Shown piece by piece: positions 1 to 12,500 of a DNA stretch of 64,000 bases. The translations under genes were made by a program, and so were the position numbers. The first letter of the stretch is position 1, and each line of letters begins with the position of its first letter. Source of the DNA: Diphasiastrum complanatum. Its lineage: Eukaryota; Streptophyta; Lycopodiopsida; Lycopodiales; Lycopodiaceae. The stretch lies in NCBI GenBank assembly GCA_029204225.1, contig CM055107.1:42528007-42592006 (forward strand), read 5' to 3'. The notes beneath the pieces are model-generated. The model had not been told where the DNA came from, did no database searches, and was given only the letters and a program-made list of their open reading frames with translations.

Positions 1-978
1 TCACATTCGATAGTGCTACGGAAGACTTAGTGAATTAAGAACACCATGTTTAGATCATCTGTCGCAACATTACCAATCGATAATCGATGAGTCAATAGGT
101 GTCCTAGACAACAATAGATACAAAATTCGAAGGCATCAAGGACAATTGTGATTCTGTTGTTTGACTCAGTCGATAAGACACACAAGGAACAAGCATTTGA
201 TTCACAATCAAAAAGCTAACATACTATACACCAATTTGAAGAACACAAAGCATATTAAAGATACGTGAATGTACATAAGATTGTTGTAAAGAAATCTACT
301 TATCAGTATACAAGCCTAGAAGAACAATCTAAAATTTGAATGATAGTGCTAGGCTAAAACAGCAAGAGTGTCATTGGTGCGATACTTCTGATAAAATAGA
401 TCGGTACATCTATTATGATTGATCTCATTGAGCATGTGCATCTAACTTTATATATGTACACAATGCAGTTACTCTATTACACGTCAATTCACTAAAGCAA
501 GTGTGAAGGCCCGATAGTAGTAACGATAGTTCGAGACGTTAGTTATGTCATTAGGTTCAAACGTCTTCCGAATAGTAAACAGTCGATAGTTCGATTGTTG
601 ATGAATTATTGAGTCATGAGATTGTCGACTATCGAAGGATTGTCGATTGTCAAAGGTGTAAGGTGGATCTTTGACTTATTTGGTTGACTTGCAATGGTTT
701 TACGAATGTTGTCTTAAATTTGTATGTATTTTTGCAAGTTCTTCAACTTTAGCATGTCCCCGATAAAATAACTAAGTCTAGAACTTTGTCCTGGATATCT
801 GAAAGAGATAGTTGGTAACAAATATAACTAGATCGAATGGTTGAAGTGGAATTAAAATTTCAACAACATGCACACAAGATATAACATGACTACATGTAAT
901 AGAATGTGCATTGTAGGTATCCACCAAAGTTATAATATGTTTAATAGAAACCTTAAAAATATGTTGTTGTTAGAGTTA
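1..978. other. Gene-free region with scattered TCGATAG-type motifs
   Basis: I see no coding exon here. Short words such as CGATAGT, TCGATAATCGAT and GTCGATTGTC recur, most densely at about 500-660. The composition resembles a decayed LTR or retroelement leader, but no paired LTR, primer-binding site or polypurine tract could be fixed. Confidence 0.4.
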
Positions 979-1072
979 ATGTTCACATTGTTACCCTTAA
1001 TGTTGTTGTCAAGGATTAATTGGCATTATTAAACCATGCCTACATGCTAATTCTAGGGGCCTGTTCACAGAT
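979..1072 (+). repeat. Copy A of a dispersed ~92-bp repeat
   Basis: This stretch begins AATGTTCACATTGTTACC and aligns, with scattered substitutions, to 5859-5952 up to the shared GCTAATTCTAGGG(A/G)CCT. The second copy abuts the right-hand LTR of the copia element at 3.2-5.9 kb. The pair may be termini of one older retroelement family (TG...CA ends). No gene is seen between here and 3208. Confidence 0.5.
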
Positions 1073-3208
1073 TCTAGCCAAATCTGTGAACACGATTCTT
1101 GGTTCTTCTTATTTATGTTACTTCCGTTGGTTACAGTTCTTTACAGTTTAATCTTCTTGTATAGGGTTTCCAGGCAGAAGTATTTCTCATATTACAACGT
1201 GTATTCCCAGCCTGTCAGTGGGGATGAAATGGTTACGTTCACTCAGCTACATGCATTTACAAACCATGCAACCAATCCTAGCTCAATCTTAGATCAACGT
1301 TCTGAACAAGGAGCAAATCTATAATCTATCTACCAAACTATCTTAGGAAATCGGGGAATAATGCAATGACAAGATTAATCTCTCAGCAAGAAACAAGAAA
1401 CAAGAAAACTAACTTCCTAACAGCATTCTAGCAGCCCAAGGATCAAGAAACACCCATTTCTTGATGCTTGAAATACCCAAGAACAATCAAGGACAGGATT
1501 GTTAGTGAATATGCAAATCAGATCCACAATCTCAGCCTCTATAGTTTACCTGCATGCTGAAACTACAAAATCGAGAAACAAGAAAGTTAATCCACATCTA
1601 CATTCCACAAAAAGAAAGTAAGCAAGAGATCTAATTAAAAAACAATCACAAAGGAAATCAGAACATGCTCATAGGAATTTCACTCAAGAAGATTGCCATG
1701 AACAAGGAGCTTCACAATTGCCAAGAACTCGTGGAAGAATCTTCTTTATTCAATCAAGAGGAATGACAATACAATCAAAGATCCCTCACAAGAGAGGGGG
1801 GCCCTTAAATAAGTAAGAGGGCTGCCCATGTGGAGCCCAAGTAGCAATTCCACTAACTTAGAAATTACAAGTGGAAAAAGCCCTTCCACTAGAGGTCACC
1901 ATCAAAAGGTGGCTCACTCTAAATTATTTAAGGGGGTCTACACTTATTTACATTGCCTAGGAAACATTACTAGCTCCTACATGGTCATTCCTTCTCTGGG
2001 ATACACCATGTAGGCTTAATAGAAAATAACTGTCATCCTAGCTAGTAATCCTCGGCTCCCATGCTAGGCTCTCAGCTTCTTCTGCTCTCCTCCTTCTGAG
2101 ACCTCCTCGGTCATGGGTGAGAGATACTTTGTGTCTTCAGCTTGGCTCGTCATCTTGGAATTCTTTGGAATCTGCTAACATTATCCACCCCTATTCTGTC
2201 GCAGGACTCACTACAACACAGGTGATGTCGTTTCGCTCGGCACTTGGAAAAGCGTGGATCTTCGTTCGCTTCCGTAAAACCAGGGGTATTGGAAGTGCTC
2301 TATTACTTGCGTATTTTGTTTGGTTCATGGATGAAATTCTATTTGAATTATTGTTGAAGAGTGGTTGGAATTTGAACATGAAGTATTATCAATGTTCTTT
2401 GAGATGAACACCCAGGGGGAGTAGTTCAGCTAAGTCCATCAAGTCCATCAAAGGTGGTAACTCATGATAGTACTAGGAGAATTGAAATGGATTCAATTCA
2501 AGGATTCAACACAAATGGAGCCAACTACTTATGGAGTACAAGTTTCTATCATGGTTGTTGATGCTGGAGATTTGGTGTTGACATTTGTATATCCATTTTA
2601 GATTTTTTTATTATTGTTATGATGGTGCTATGGTAATCAAAGAGGATTACATTTTCTTTACAAGTGTTGGTGAGATCCTTACGTATTTGGAATAGATTGG
2701 GAAATGTTCAAAGAGACCAAGGGAGTCATTTTTCAAGCAAAGTTCTCAAGGTTATGGCAAAGGTTAATCATGTCCACATAATTTGATTCAAGATGAGTCA
2801 AATTGTTTGAGCCTAAGGAAGTCAAAGTATTGAATGGTGATATGTCGCCCTCACGGTGGTCACACGTATGCACTAAAGAAAAATGAAGACAAAAGCAAGA
2901 CATTGGGAAGTTGGAAGACATTGGGAAGTTGTATGACGTACGTTCATATAAAAAGCATTAACATAAGAAGGAATTCTACATCATCACATGAAGTTCGTTC
3001 TACATCGAGTAATGAAGACATTGAGATCAGAGTTTTTCATGGATTCTACATCAAAATAGAAGATCTTCATCACATGGGCATCATGAAGGATTCACATGCA
3101 TATTTGTCAAAAATCAGTGGGAATGAGCAGAAGCTGGTGAGCGAGCTTGGTGTAGGATCGGAAGCACCACAATTAGCAACAGAACGTTCAAAATGAATGA
3201 TTCACAGA
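1073..3208. other. Intergenic, no supported gene
   Basis: The longest open frame (2834-3196, plus) resembles no family I recognise and has no splice context. CACCCAGGGGGAGTAGTTC near 2410 looks like a polypurine tract, so a decayed plus-strand retroelement is possible. I could not identify a domain. Confidence 0.35.
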
Positions 3209-3790
3209 TGCAAAATGAAACAATACAATAGTGAGATTGAGAATTCGCACTCTGATTAATATCAAACAGTGAGTACAATACTTGATGTGATAACTTCAGC
3301 TTACAGTCATTGAGCGTGATAACGCTGGATACAAAAGGATTGATCAGATTAAGAATTATCAGAAGTAGTTTTCTGATGAAGATTTTGACTTAACTAACTT
3401 CCTATCCACAGTTTATTTGTATATCACAAAATATCTTCTACTTGCTAAATATCTAATTAGCATTAAATGCTATCTACCTCATTTCTTACAATCATCTTTG
3501 AATGTACAAAGTAGGCGAACTGTTAATGCGAAGTCATTGGATCGGATTTTAGACCGACAGTATCGAAATTTACAAGTGTCGAAAAATATACAAAGGCCTC
3601 GAAAAAATATATAGACTCAAAATTTACAGATTTTTCAAATCGATACGGTATCAAAAAATTCTAAAGAAGTTCGATCCTAAATTTTTCGATCTTCTGCTCA
3701 AAAATTCGAGACTTCCTTTTCTAGGTTTTCGTACAGCTTTCGAGATGCTTATTAATGAATGGATTTGAGGCTGAGCATCGAATTCCAACA
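3209..3790 (-). repeat. 3' LTR of the deleted copia element
   Basis: The sequence is closely similar over its full length to 5296-5858, sharing for example AACTAACTTCCTATCCACAG and GGATTTGAGGCTGAGCATC. It has TG...CA ends on the minus strand and a polypurine tract immediately outside at 3791-3800. Confidence 0.75.
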
Positions 3791-3844
3791 CTCTCCCTTA
3801 ATGTGGATCCTGAAAGGTTTTGATTTTCAGATTTAACTTGTCGT

Positions 3845-5290
3845 CTGAGATGTTACTCTTTTGATAGAGCCCTTGTGAGGTAATCTGCTTTTCTAAGATT
3901 TGTCCTGTTGGGTTGATTTTTGGATTCCCAGACTGTAGTGGACTGGAACCATATCAGTCTTTTGTACTCCAGTGCTAACATGCATTTTAGATCATTCATC
4001 AGTTTCAGATTATTATTGAATAGTAGAGTATCATCTACATAAAGAGTGGTGTTGATGAAAAAATTTGATACAGACTTGAAGTAAATATTCAAGTTTATCG
4101 AGTTTGGATAGAAACCATTCTCGTTTAGAAATGCGAATTTGGTGTCCTCTTCTGCTTTGCACTGATCAGCATCAGTAGTTGACTTTGCCTCTGAAATAGT
4201 ATTGAGTTCCTGCACAAAGTAACAGTCTGGATCATCCATGAATCGGGATGGAGGTTGTCTGAATCAATTCGATCTTCTGAGTTGAAATTCGATCCTCTTA
4301 TGTGATTCAGTTCGTTGAGATTCGGACTCATTTTCCAAGTCAGTATCCATTTTTAAACTGTTCAACCCTTGAATCAGAATTCTGTTGTTCGATACTTGGG
4401 TCGGAATTTGCTACAGCTTTTTCTTGTGGTCGAAAAATTGGTCTTCTAGAAAGATGGCATCTCTGCTCGTGAATGTTTTCTGAGTGTCTAGGTTGTAGAG
4501 CTTGTATGCCTTGTGATCTGGAGAGAAGCCAATAAAAATCGATCTGTTGTAGGTCGATCCTTGAATCGGATTTTGACTGTTCGATCCTTGGGTTGGAATT
4601 TTTTGTAGATCAACAGAGATCTGATTGAAAGCTTTGCATCCAAACAATCTAATATTTTGTAGTGATGGCTTCGATCTTGTCCACACCTGATAAGGTGTCT
4701 TGCCATTCAGGGCCATTGTAATGGATTGATTTTGTTAGATCGGCAACTATAGTAACAACTTTTGCCCAGAATTTCTTTGGAAGAGAGGCATGGGCCAGCA
4801 TGCTCTTTGCACTTGCAATGAGTGTCTGATTCTTCCTTTGAGCTACATCATTGGACTGAGACGAGTAGCTAGCTGTGAATTGTTGTGGGTGTATTCTGTT
4901 GGCCTTGTAGAAAGCTTTGAACTTGGTGGAGATAAATACTCCCCCTCCATCAGAACGTAGAGCTTTCATTATCCTCTAGGTCGAATTTTTTGCTAATGTT
5001 TTGAACTGCTTGAAGAACTTAAAGGTATCGGATTTTTCCTTCAGAAAATAAGTTACAGTCCTCCGAGAGAAGTCATCAATAAAAGTCAGTAAATAGACAA
5101 CTCCCCTTGTGGAAATGGTCTGCATGGGGCCACAAATGTCCATGTGTACAAGATCTAGCAAATTTCTAGAAGTATGGACTGTATCGGAAATGGAAGGACT
5201 TCTACCATGCTTGCTGATTATACAGCTTTTACATGGAGTTTCGAATTTGCTAATTGTGGGCAAATCTTGTACTAAATTTTGTTTTGACAT
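3845..5290 (-). pseudogene. copia pol remnant: integrase, RT active-site region, RNase H tail
   Basis: Reading on the minus strand from 5290, the integrase zinc-region tail (CKSC) is followed by the DDE core with HMDICGPM, FIDDFSR and RSDGGG. The third catalytic position reads SNDVAQRKN, where the family usually has NGVAERKN, so the catalytic glutamate appears to be glutamine. The post-integrase segment around 4700 has TPYQVW and FGCKAF. After a gap comes LYVDDTLLF (RT motif, about 4050), then WESKNQPNRTNLRKADYLTRALSKE, a segment that jumps to the RNase H C-terminus. Stop codons occur near 4975 and 4411. This is a dead copy. Confidence 0.75.
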
Positions 5291-5295
5291 TTAGA

Positions 5296-5858
5296 TGAAC
5301 AATGAAACGATACAGTAGTGAGACTGAGAATTTGCACTCTGATTAATATCAAACAGTGAGTACAACGCTTGAAGTGATAACTTCAACTTACACTCGTTGA
5401 GCGTAATAACACTGGCTACAAAAGGATTGATCAGATTATGAATTATCATAAGTAGTTTTTTAATGAAGATTCTGACTTAACTAACTTCCTATCCACAGTT
5501 TATTTGTATATTACAAAATATCTTGTACTTGCTAAATATCTAATGAGCATTAAATGCTATCTACCTCATTTATTACAACCGCCTTTGAATGTACAAAGTA
5601 AGCGGACTGTTAACGCGAAGTTGTTGGGCCCGACAGTATCAAAATTTACAAGTATCAAAAAATATACAAAGGACTCGAAAAATAATACACTGACTCAAAA
5701 AATATAGAATTTTTTGAAATGATACGGTATCAAAAAATTCTAAAAAAGTTCGATCCTGAATTTTTCAATCTTCTACTCAAAAATTCGAGTCTTCCTTTTC
5801 TAGGTTTTCGTACAACTTTCAAGATGCTCATTAATGAATGGATTTGAGGCTGAGCATC
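5296..5858 (-). repeat. 5' LTR of the deleted copia element (outer end missing)
   Basis: It matches 3209-3790 but stops at GAGGCTGAGCATC and then continues directly into the dispersed repeat that is also present at 979. The outer TGTTGGAATTC end is absent, which suggests a recombination or deletion breakpoint here. Confidence 0.7.
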
Positions 5859-5860
5859 AA

Positions 5861-6947
5861 TGTTCACATTGTTACCCCTAATATTGTTGTCTAGAATTAG
5901 TTAAGATTATTGGGCGATGCCTGTGTGCTAATTCTAGGGACCTTTACACATATTTAGCACATTCAAGTTACACTTTAGTTAGACTCAAGTTCTAAGTTCT
6001 AGTGCTTGATTTGAAGCACAAGTTTTGCTATAAATAGGTGTTGGGTGCTTTTACCTTATACAGAGATATTAACTAGACAATTGCTTTTAAGTTGCTTTTA
6101 GATATTGCTTTTGCTTTTTGGCATAGACTATTGACTATAAGTATGTCTTGCACCCTAGTCCATTTGCAATGGGGGACAGTTGGAGTACATTTCATTATTA
6201 TGCTTCATCATTGTTGTTTATCTTCTGTTTCATGTGTATGACTATTGTCTTAACAACAATAGGAATATTGTCTTGGATAAATTGTATGAACGAGTCGGTT
6301 TTATAACAATTGCATGGTCCAACATTAATCAACCCAAGTAACTTACGCTATCAATGTCTCTGACACTTGCTACATCTTTATGGATATCTTATGTAGCCCC
6401 TTCAAAAATGTGTATATATAACATTCTCACCCTCATGCAAATGTATGGCAATAGAGGCATCGGGTGATTGCAAGCAATCTTTGATCCAATTATGCCGGCT
6501 TTTGCATCAAAAAAACAAACATATTTTATGGATCTCATCTTTCACAAACTCTATCAATAAAAAAATGTAGTTCTATGTACATGCATAACTCTAGCAAATA
6601 TAGAAGCAATAGATGGACTAGTACTAGGAGCGGCAGACCATGAAAGTGGCGGTCGGGCAATAAACTTCGATGTTGTGGATGTTGGTGTTTGAAGTTGTGG
6701 ATACTTATGTTGGGGTGTAACATGACCTTCATCAAAGTAGAAAGTCGAAAGGATTCAACAACATAAGCCAGCCATGTAGCAAGAAGTAAGCTCATCCGCA
6801 TGTAGGTCATTGAATAGGTGAGATAGCTAGCATACTCACATAAGTCCCATTTATGCATTAGGTTACAAAAAATAAGCTTCACTCGTGTTACCCATTATGG
6901 TGGATAAATCATGGAAATCCTAACATTTCACTGGAATGCCAACACTC
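5861..6947 (-). mobile_element. Possible ~1.1-kb LTR of a gag-containing retroelement
   Basis: The segment has TG...CA ends on both strands (TGTTCACATT on the left, GAATGCCAACA on the right). On the minus strand its start TGTTGGCATTCC directly follows a purine-rich AATAGGAGAG. Gag-like sequence begins just beyond at about 6985. A second copy of only the left ~92 bp lies at 979. No full partner LTR is visible, so the assignment is tentative. Confidence 0.35.
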
Positions 6948-6984
6948 TCCTATTTGCATGATATCAAGGGGCGACTTTGGCCTT

Positions 6985-7630
6985 CAGATGTAGACCTGCT
7001 ACTCGAATCTTCTGTTTATCAGGCTTAGGGTAAATACTGAAGTACATACTGAGTTGTCTTTATCCTTGAAATCATGAACAAAGGAAGTCTTGTGGCCATA
7101 AGGTGTACAATTGGTGCAGCATCCAAATGAATCAACAGAAATAGCATGAACCCCAGAAGTGGTATAACCAAAACTCATGGTAGCTGAAGAGGGGATATTG
7201 CTGATTGCATGATATCTGTAAATCCACCACCATGGGGCTACTTTGGCCTTCAAATGTAGACCTGCTAGCTGAACCTTCTATTTATCAGGCCTAGGGTACA
7301 TCTGGAAATATGTCTCTAGCTTGGCCAGCCAAATTTCCACTTCACTGCCCTCTTCGATGGACCAAAGTATGTAGTGAGTTGTACTTTATCCTTGAAATCA
7401 TGAACAGATGAAGTCTTCTGGCCATAAAGACGTACAATTGGTGTAGCATCCGAATCAACAACAGGAATGGAATGAACTCCAGAAGTGATATGACTAAAAC
7501 TTATGGTAGCCGAAGGGGGACTAGTAACCATCCTCACATAAAATGTGCCCAAATATTGCTGAAGTAGGTGTTGAATAGTCACTTTGGACTCATGTTTAGA
7601 AGCACATGTGGAATTCTCAACCCTTGCCAT
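6985..7630 (-). pseudogene. Decayed retrotransposon gag fragment, partly duplicated
   Basis: On the minus strand one frame reads IWLAKLETYFQMYPRP, then KVQLAGLHLKAKVAPWW. This is the W..L..YF...K..L...L...A..WW pattern of the Ty3/gypsy Retrotrans_gag fold. A second, diverged copy of the same block lies nearer 6985-7050 (RVAGLHLKAKVAP). A further repeated block with the core VHDFKDK occurs twice (about 7070 and 7400). In-frame stops and frame changes make it non-coding today. No pol sequence follows before the polypurine-like tract, so pol has been lost. Confidence 0.55.
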
Positions 7631-7639
7631 CCTGCAGAA

Positions 7640-9548
7640 AAGGCTCTACATGTCTGCGGATAAGGAATGTACCCTAAGCTTTGGATCATCAATGGAAGAA
7701 GGGCTTGTAGCTTAAGAGGTCCCATGACATCTGCCTGCAGCAAAGATACTGAGAGAAAGCCTGGACAATATGTACCAAAAAGTAAGAGCTAAGAGTACTG
7801 GTGAAAACCACTCAATAATAAGCTATGGAAACACACAGACTACGAGTCTCCTTCTAAGAACTTAAAGAAAATCCAAATTGTAGGCTACTAACTGAATGTT
7901 TCTGCTTTCTAATTATTCTCTACTAGGACTGGGGCTAAATCCCAAATGCAAAAATCAAGGGCTAAATTAAAAAGTCGTTTCCCTCCAGAATAGTGTCCCT
8001 CCACATATTCCCAAAGGCCTGGAACATTTGAATAGAGATAATCACAGCCCCGGGAATCAAATAGTCACCAAACCAGCCAAATAAAATCGTTCATGGGCCC
8101 ACGAGTTTAAAAATACACTGTAGAAAACTGTAAAAGCTCTAAATGGACTGCATATACATAGCACTGCATGGGCATGGGCATGGGCATGATTGTCCACCCA
8201 TACGTGCTCATGTGTGTGTGCACTTGTGCATGTGCATGTGTGTCGTAGGTTCATAAGAGTTTATTGATTATAAAATCAGCTTGTACTCATGGTGAACAAA
8301 ATCTAGTCCAGATGTCCATGAAGGTGTGAAACCTATATAATCTCTATGCATCAAAGACCTGTCTCTTACTAACAATCTAACTTCAGTTGTCAAGCTCTCC
8401 AAGGGCATCTTTCTAGATGAAAACAATTTTCACTTTTTCTGTTACAGCACTATCTGTTAAACCAGTAGAAATGTATTATCCAATAAACAACGTGCGTATT
8501 AGGAAATGGCAAGTTTGGACTCTGACTCTGAGACAACTGAGTAGTACCAAGGTTTACATCGAGTGATAGAAGATCCATAAGCATGAGGACTCTCTCTGAG
8601 AAGACTAAAACTTTCTGGGGACTGGAGAAGCCACGTAAAACTAACTTATGCATTATAATAATGACGCACAAGCAACAATTTGAAAGCAAGTTCAGAACTT
8701 GTTACATTACTTACAGAAAGAAGTCAACAATCAGATAGAATGACGGATTTTATGGACACGAATAAAAATCAAAGTAAGCTGTTCTGCACAATAAGAAGTA
8801 GATTTAAAGGTTGCTGAGATGAAGATCATCGTTTGTATGCTCTCATAGAGTGACAAAATGGCACACAGAGTATAATGAGGAGAATTCACGGGTACTCATG
8901 TAATCTACTGATGGAAATAACTACAATAAGATTACATGGGATAAGAACAAAATTGGAATTTGCAAAATACGGCATGACTTGACAGGGAGTGTGCACAAAG
9001 TGAGCTCCGTCGACATCAAAAACAGATCAGAAAACAAAATCAAAGACTATTTACAGTGAACAGGTAGCAGTATGTTCAAACGCAATTGGGAGGTCTACCA
9101 GTCAAAAAGACCATCAAAATCTCAAAAGTCATAAAACAGACAGGGCATAGATGGGTATATACAGACAAAAAAATACTAGTCCTTGAAATACAGCCTATTA
9201 GCCCGACATATTTTGACAATGTTGAAGCACTTTCATAAAGAGGCCTAATGAAAAAACTGAAACTTATATTGCCAAAGAAATGATGATGACAAAAGGTGGC
9301 TTATTATTGTTGAAATCAATATAGCTGTCATCAGAACGTGTTCCAATTATAATCTTTCACCAGAACTACCAAAACTTTATGATTGCAATGGCCAATTATA
9401 GCTTCAAAATATCAGACTTGACACCTCCTGTCAGACCACAATTGACTGACCTCTGACTTTAGTGACACTAATAAATAAGGCTGCGCTGCTCAAAGTTCGA
9501 CTCTCGTATTCATGTTATGGTGAATGTTTACTTGAACCATTAGCAGAT
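7640..9548. other. Intergenic, no gene; GCATGG/GTGCAT microrepeats
   Basis: No exon-like frame with splice sites is seen. A short GCATGG triplicate and a GTGTGT/GCATGT tract lie at about 8165-8240. The last few hundred bases are downstream of the minus-strand plastid gene and would include its 3' untranslated region. Confidence 0.4.
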
Positions 9549-12500
9549 TTAGACAGCAGTCTCAAATTCTGGACGATTGCCATTTTGACTATCACGAGCT
9601 TCTTCTGCCCGTAGCTGCGCTGAAACATTATCTATAGCTGCATTTAGCTGTGCAATTTTTTCATTTAGGTTTTTCCTTGTTTTCTGCAATCAAGAACCAA
9701 TTTTCACTTCTGAGAACGTTGGTAATATTCAGTCATAGACCTAGAACAGAATCTTACTCTGCTGAACATCAAATAATTTTCGTTTTTAAGGTTATATTGT
9801 CATTTATGATACAAAAAATTTCATATATAGTCTCTCTTATCTCATCCTAGACTGAAACAGAATTAACATCACAATTCAATGAAAAGGTAGCTACCTCAAG
9901 GCCTTCATCATCTTCCAGAAATTTTGGTTGTTTATTAGGAACACTTTCAAATTGATTCTCTAGTTCTGTCAGAGATCTATTGACCTACAATAAACATCAA
10001 GCATGTTAGATGAGGTTTTGTTGTAGTAACCAAACGTTTAAAAAATTTGAGCAAGCGTATGAAAACTTTTTGGGATTATAAGGTTGTGCAAACAAAATGA
10101 TTTCTTTTGGTACTAAAAAAAAAAAGTCCATTGCTGTCATACAACAAAAACAGACTAGATTAGAGAACATTGGACAATGCAGAACCTAATGATATTGTTG
10201 CAAACATCTGACAGATCTCATAGACGTCATGATGCTTTAAATACATAAACCCTAAAGTTCAAACTTAAAAGCATGCATCATAATACAAGAAAATTAACAT
10301 TGCAAATTAGACTACAGTGCTTCAAAGTTCATATAATGCCAAGATTCACCAAACGGCCCTGAAATGTTGTTCTTAGAAAGTACAACCCCCCCCCCCCCAC
10401 AAAAAAAAACGAGGGTTCTGGGGCCCAAAAAGTTTGATAAATGCCATTGATGTTTGAAATGTGCCACATTTCAAATGAGTTTAATTCCTTAACCAATCAC
10501 GTTTGAAATCTGGCACATTTCGTCAAAAGGGAACCAGCTGTTTAAAAAAATACAACTCTCGGTATAGAATGTAAATGCAGAAAAGGGCTTACCTGAGGTG
10601 CCAACAAGTACCCGAGGGCACCAAAAACAGCACCTCCAAGTATAAAGCCAGCAATGAAGTCACCTGAACCTCCTCTTCTCCCACTGAATCATTACAGACA
10701 ATCTTTATGAAGTTTAGTCAAGATTGCAGGAACAAAAATGATGTAAATCAAACAAAATGGTTATTTTCAATCATTGCAAATATTCAGCTGAGTAAAACTG
10801 AGGTAACACAATAAGAGGTTCCAATCACTCAACAGATAGGTGCATCACCTCCAAATACCAGTGGTGTCAAAAGAAGAACAGGAAGAAAATCAGAGCAGGT
10901 TATTGGCTTGACCCACTTTGCAATCATTAACTGGTAAGCCCACCATAAATATTTGGAGGATCATAACTGAAGCCCCTTGATGGATAAAAATTGGAATCAC
11001 TCACCTCATTTCCTCCAACTGCTTTAGTGAAAAGCAATCATGCTTTACTGGTCAACGAGAAAATATTTCCAATTATTGAAAGCATACTAAGGACATGTTC
11101 TGGACTGAGCTACTGTTCTGGTATCACACACCCACGATCCAGAGAACATTTCAGACCAAAGCAACCAGGCACAATCCAGTTCACAAGACCTTTACATAGC
11201 ATATTTAAGGAGGATTATAAATGCATTTTCACCAATTGGATGATAGGTCCTGAATCTAGAATGCAACATGATGGGCACACAAACCAAAGAGGTCCGAAGG
11301 CTCAAAGAGGAGAGACGAGAGAAGATCCAAAATTCACATGGAATGAGCCAAAAGAGAGTCCCTCCTTTGCAATTTTTGAATGAGTCCCAAAAGGTATTGT
11401 TGAAATTCAAATATCAATCTGGCTTAAAGTCTTGTTCAAACTTCCTTAACATGTTTCTTATGACATCAGAGGTACCCACATTTACAGGCTTACAGCCATA
11501 TAACTCTTTGGTCCTTGTGCTCCATGTTATTATTTGAGATTAGACAATCTGATATGGCCACTTTGGGCCCTTCGTTCATTATAAATAATTCATTATTGAA
11601 CATTCTTGGGGCCCTCCCTACAGTCAGGGGGGCCAACCCTAGCTGCAATGCAGACCCTCATAACCCCATTATCAATGGTTTATTGTTAGAGAGGCTAACT
11701 CTTCAATCAAAGAGTAGCTTAAGATCAGCTTGGCATAGCTTCATCTTACATTCAGCTTATACAATTACGTATATGCATTCAGATTGTCAATCGCTAATAT
11801 TCTAAATGGTATCAGTCTTTCATAAGTCCATCCAGGATGCTCGTAGTAAGTGTCGACTCTTCGATACCCTTATCACCCCCACGGCTCTACATGCAGCAGA
11901 GACATGGTGTACGGGTCTCCCCTCTTCACACTGGGCCAGTCTTTCACGATTACAAACCACCCGAAGTACATAAAAGGCATTTGTTCATCAAAAATCTTCG
12001 TCTTTGAAGATACAATTCATCCAAATTGACCCCTGAAAGTTGCTGCTCAGAGCCGGCGGACAAAGCGACGTCATCGAGCAGGGAGAAATGCATTTTGGGG
12101 AGTTTTCATCACCATTCCACTGTGTTCAGGCCCCGATCGATGGTTACAAAACTGCATGCATGCTGAAATCAGTTCCTCGGGCCGCTAAACACTTGTTTAC
12201 ACTATGGCTTCATTCTGGGTCAGCGCGTGAGGGTCATGTGACCACCCTCTCTCTCCTTCCTTCTTTCAGCTATGGCTGCTAGGATTTCGATGCCCTCCAA
12301 AGACAGCTAGTTCTACTGCCCGTGGCCCCGACCACGGCCTCTTGCAAGCACTATCAGTGTGCTAGGGCACCCCTCTCTGTGCTTTTACAGAACTCAAAAA
12401 CACTGAATTTGTGAAAACATCCATGGTTATAAATCACATCGAATCTGATTTCTAACATTTCCAGCATGTCATAATTTCATATGTTGGAGGGTGGTTAACA

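Larger units (their letters stand above)
3209..5858 (-). mobile_element. Internally deleted Ty1/copia element with both LTRs
   Basis: Two direct repeats of about 0.57 kb (3209-3790 and 5296-5858) flank 1.5 kb of minus-strand copia pol sequence. The 3' LTR starts, on the minus strand, with TGTTGGAATTCG right after the polypurine tract AAGGGAGAG. The right (5') LTR lacks its outer ~11 bp. Integrase sequence starts almost directly at the 5' LTR, so gag and protease are gone. A further deletion joins the reverse-transcriptase active-site region to the end of RNase H. No target duplication could be tested because the right end is damaged. It is a non-autonomous deletion derivative. Confidence 0.8.

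Noticed and set aside
11950-12300. GC-richer patch as an extra exon of the plastid gene
   Set aside because: Minus-strand frames there lack acceptor and donor in the needed phase, and exons 2 and 3 already join in frame.
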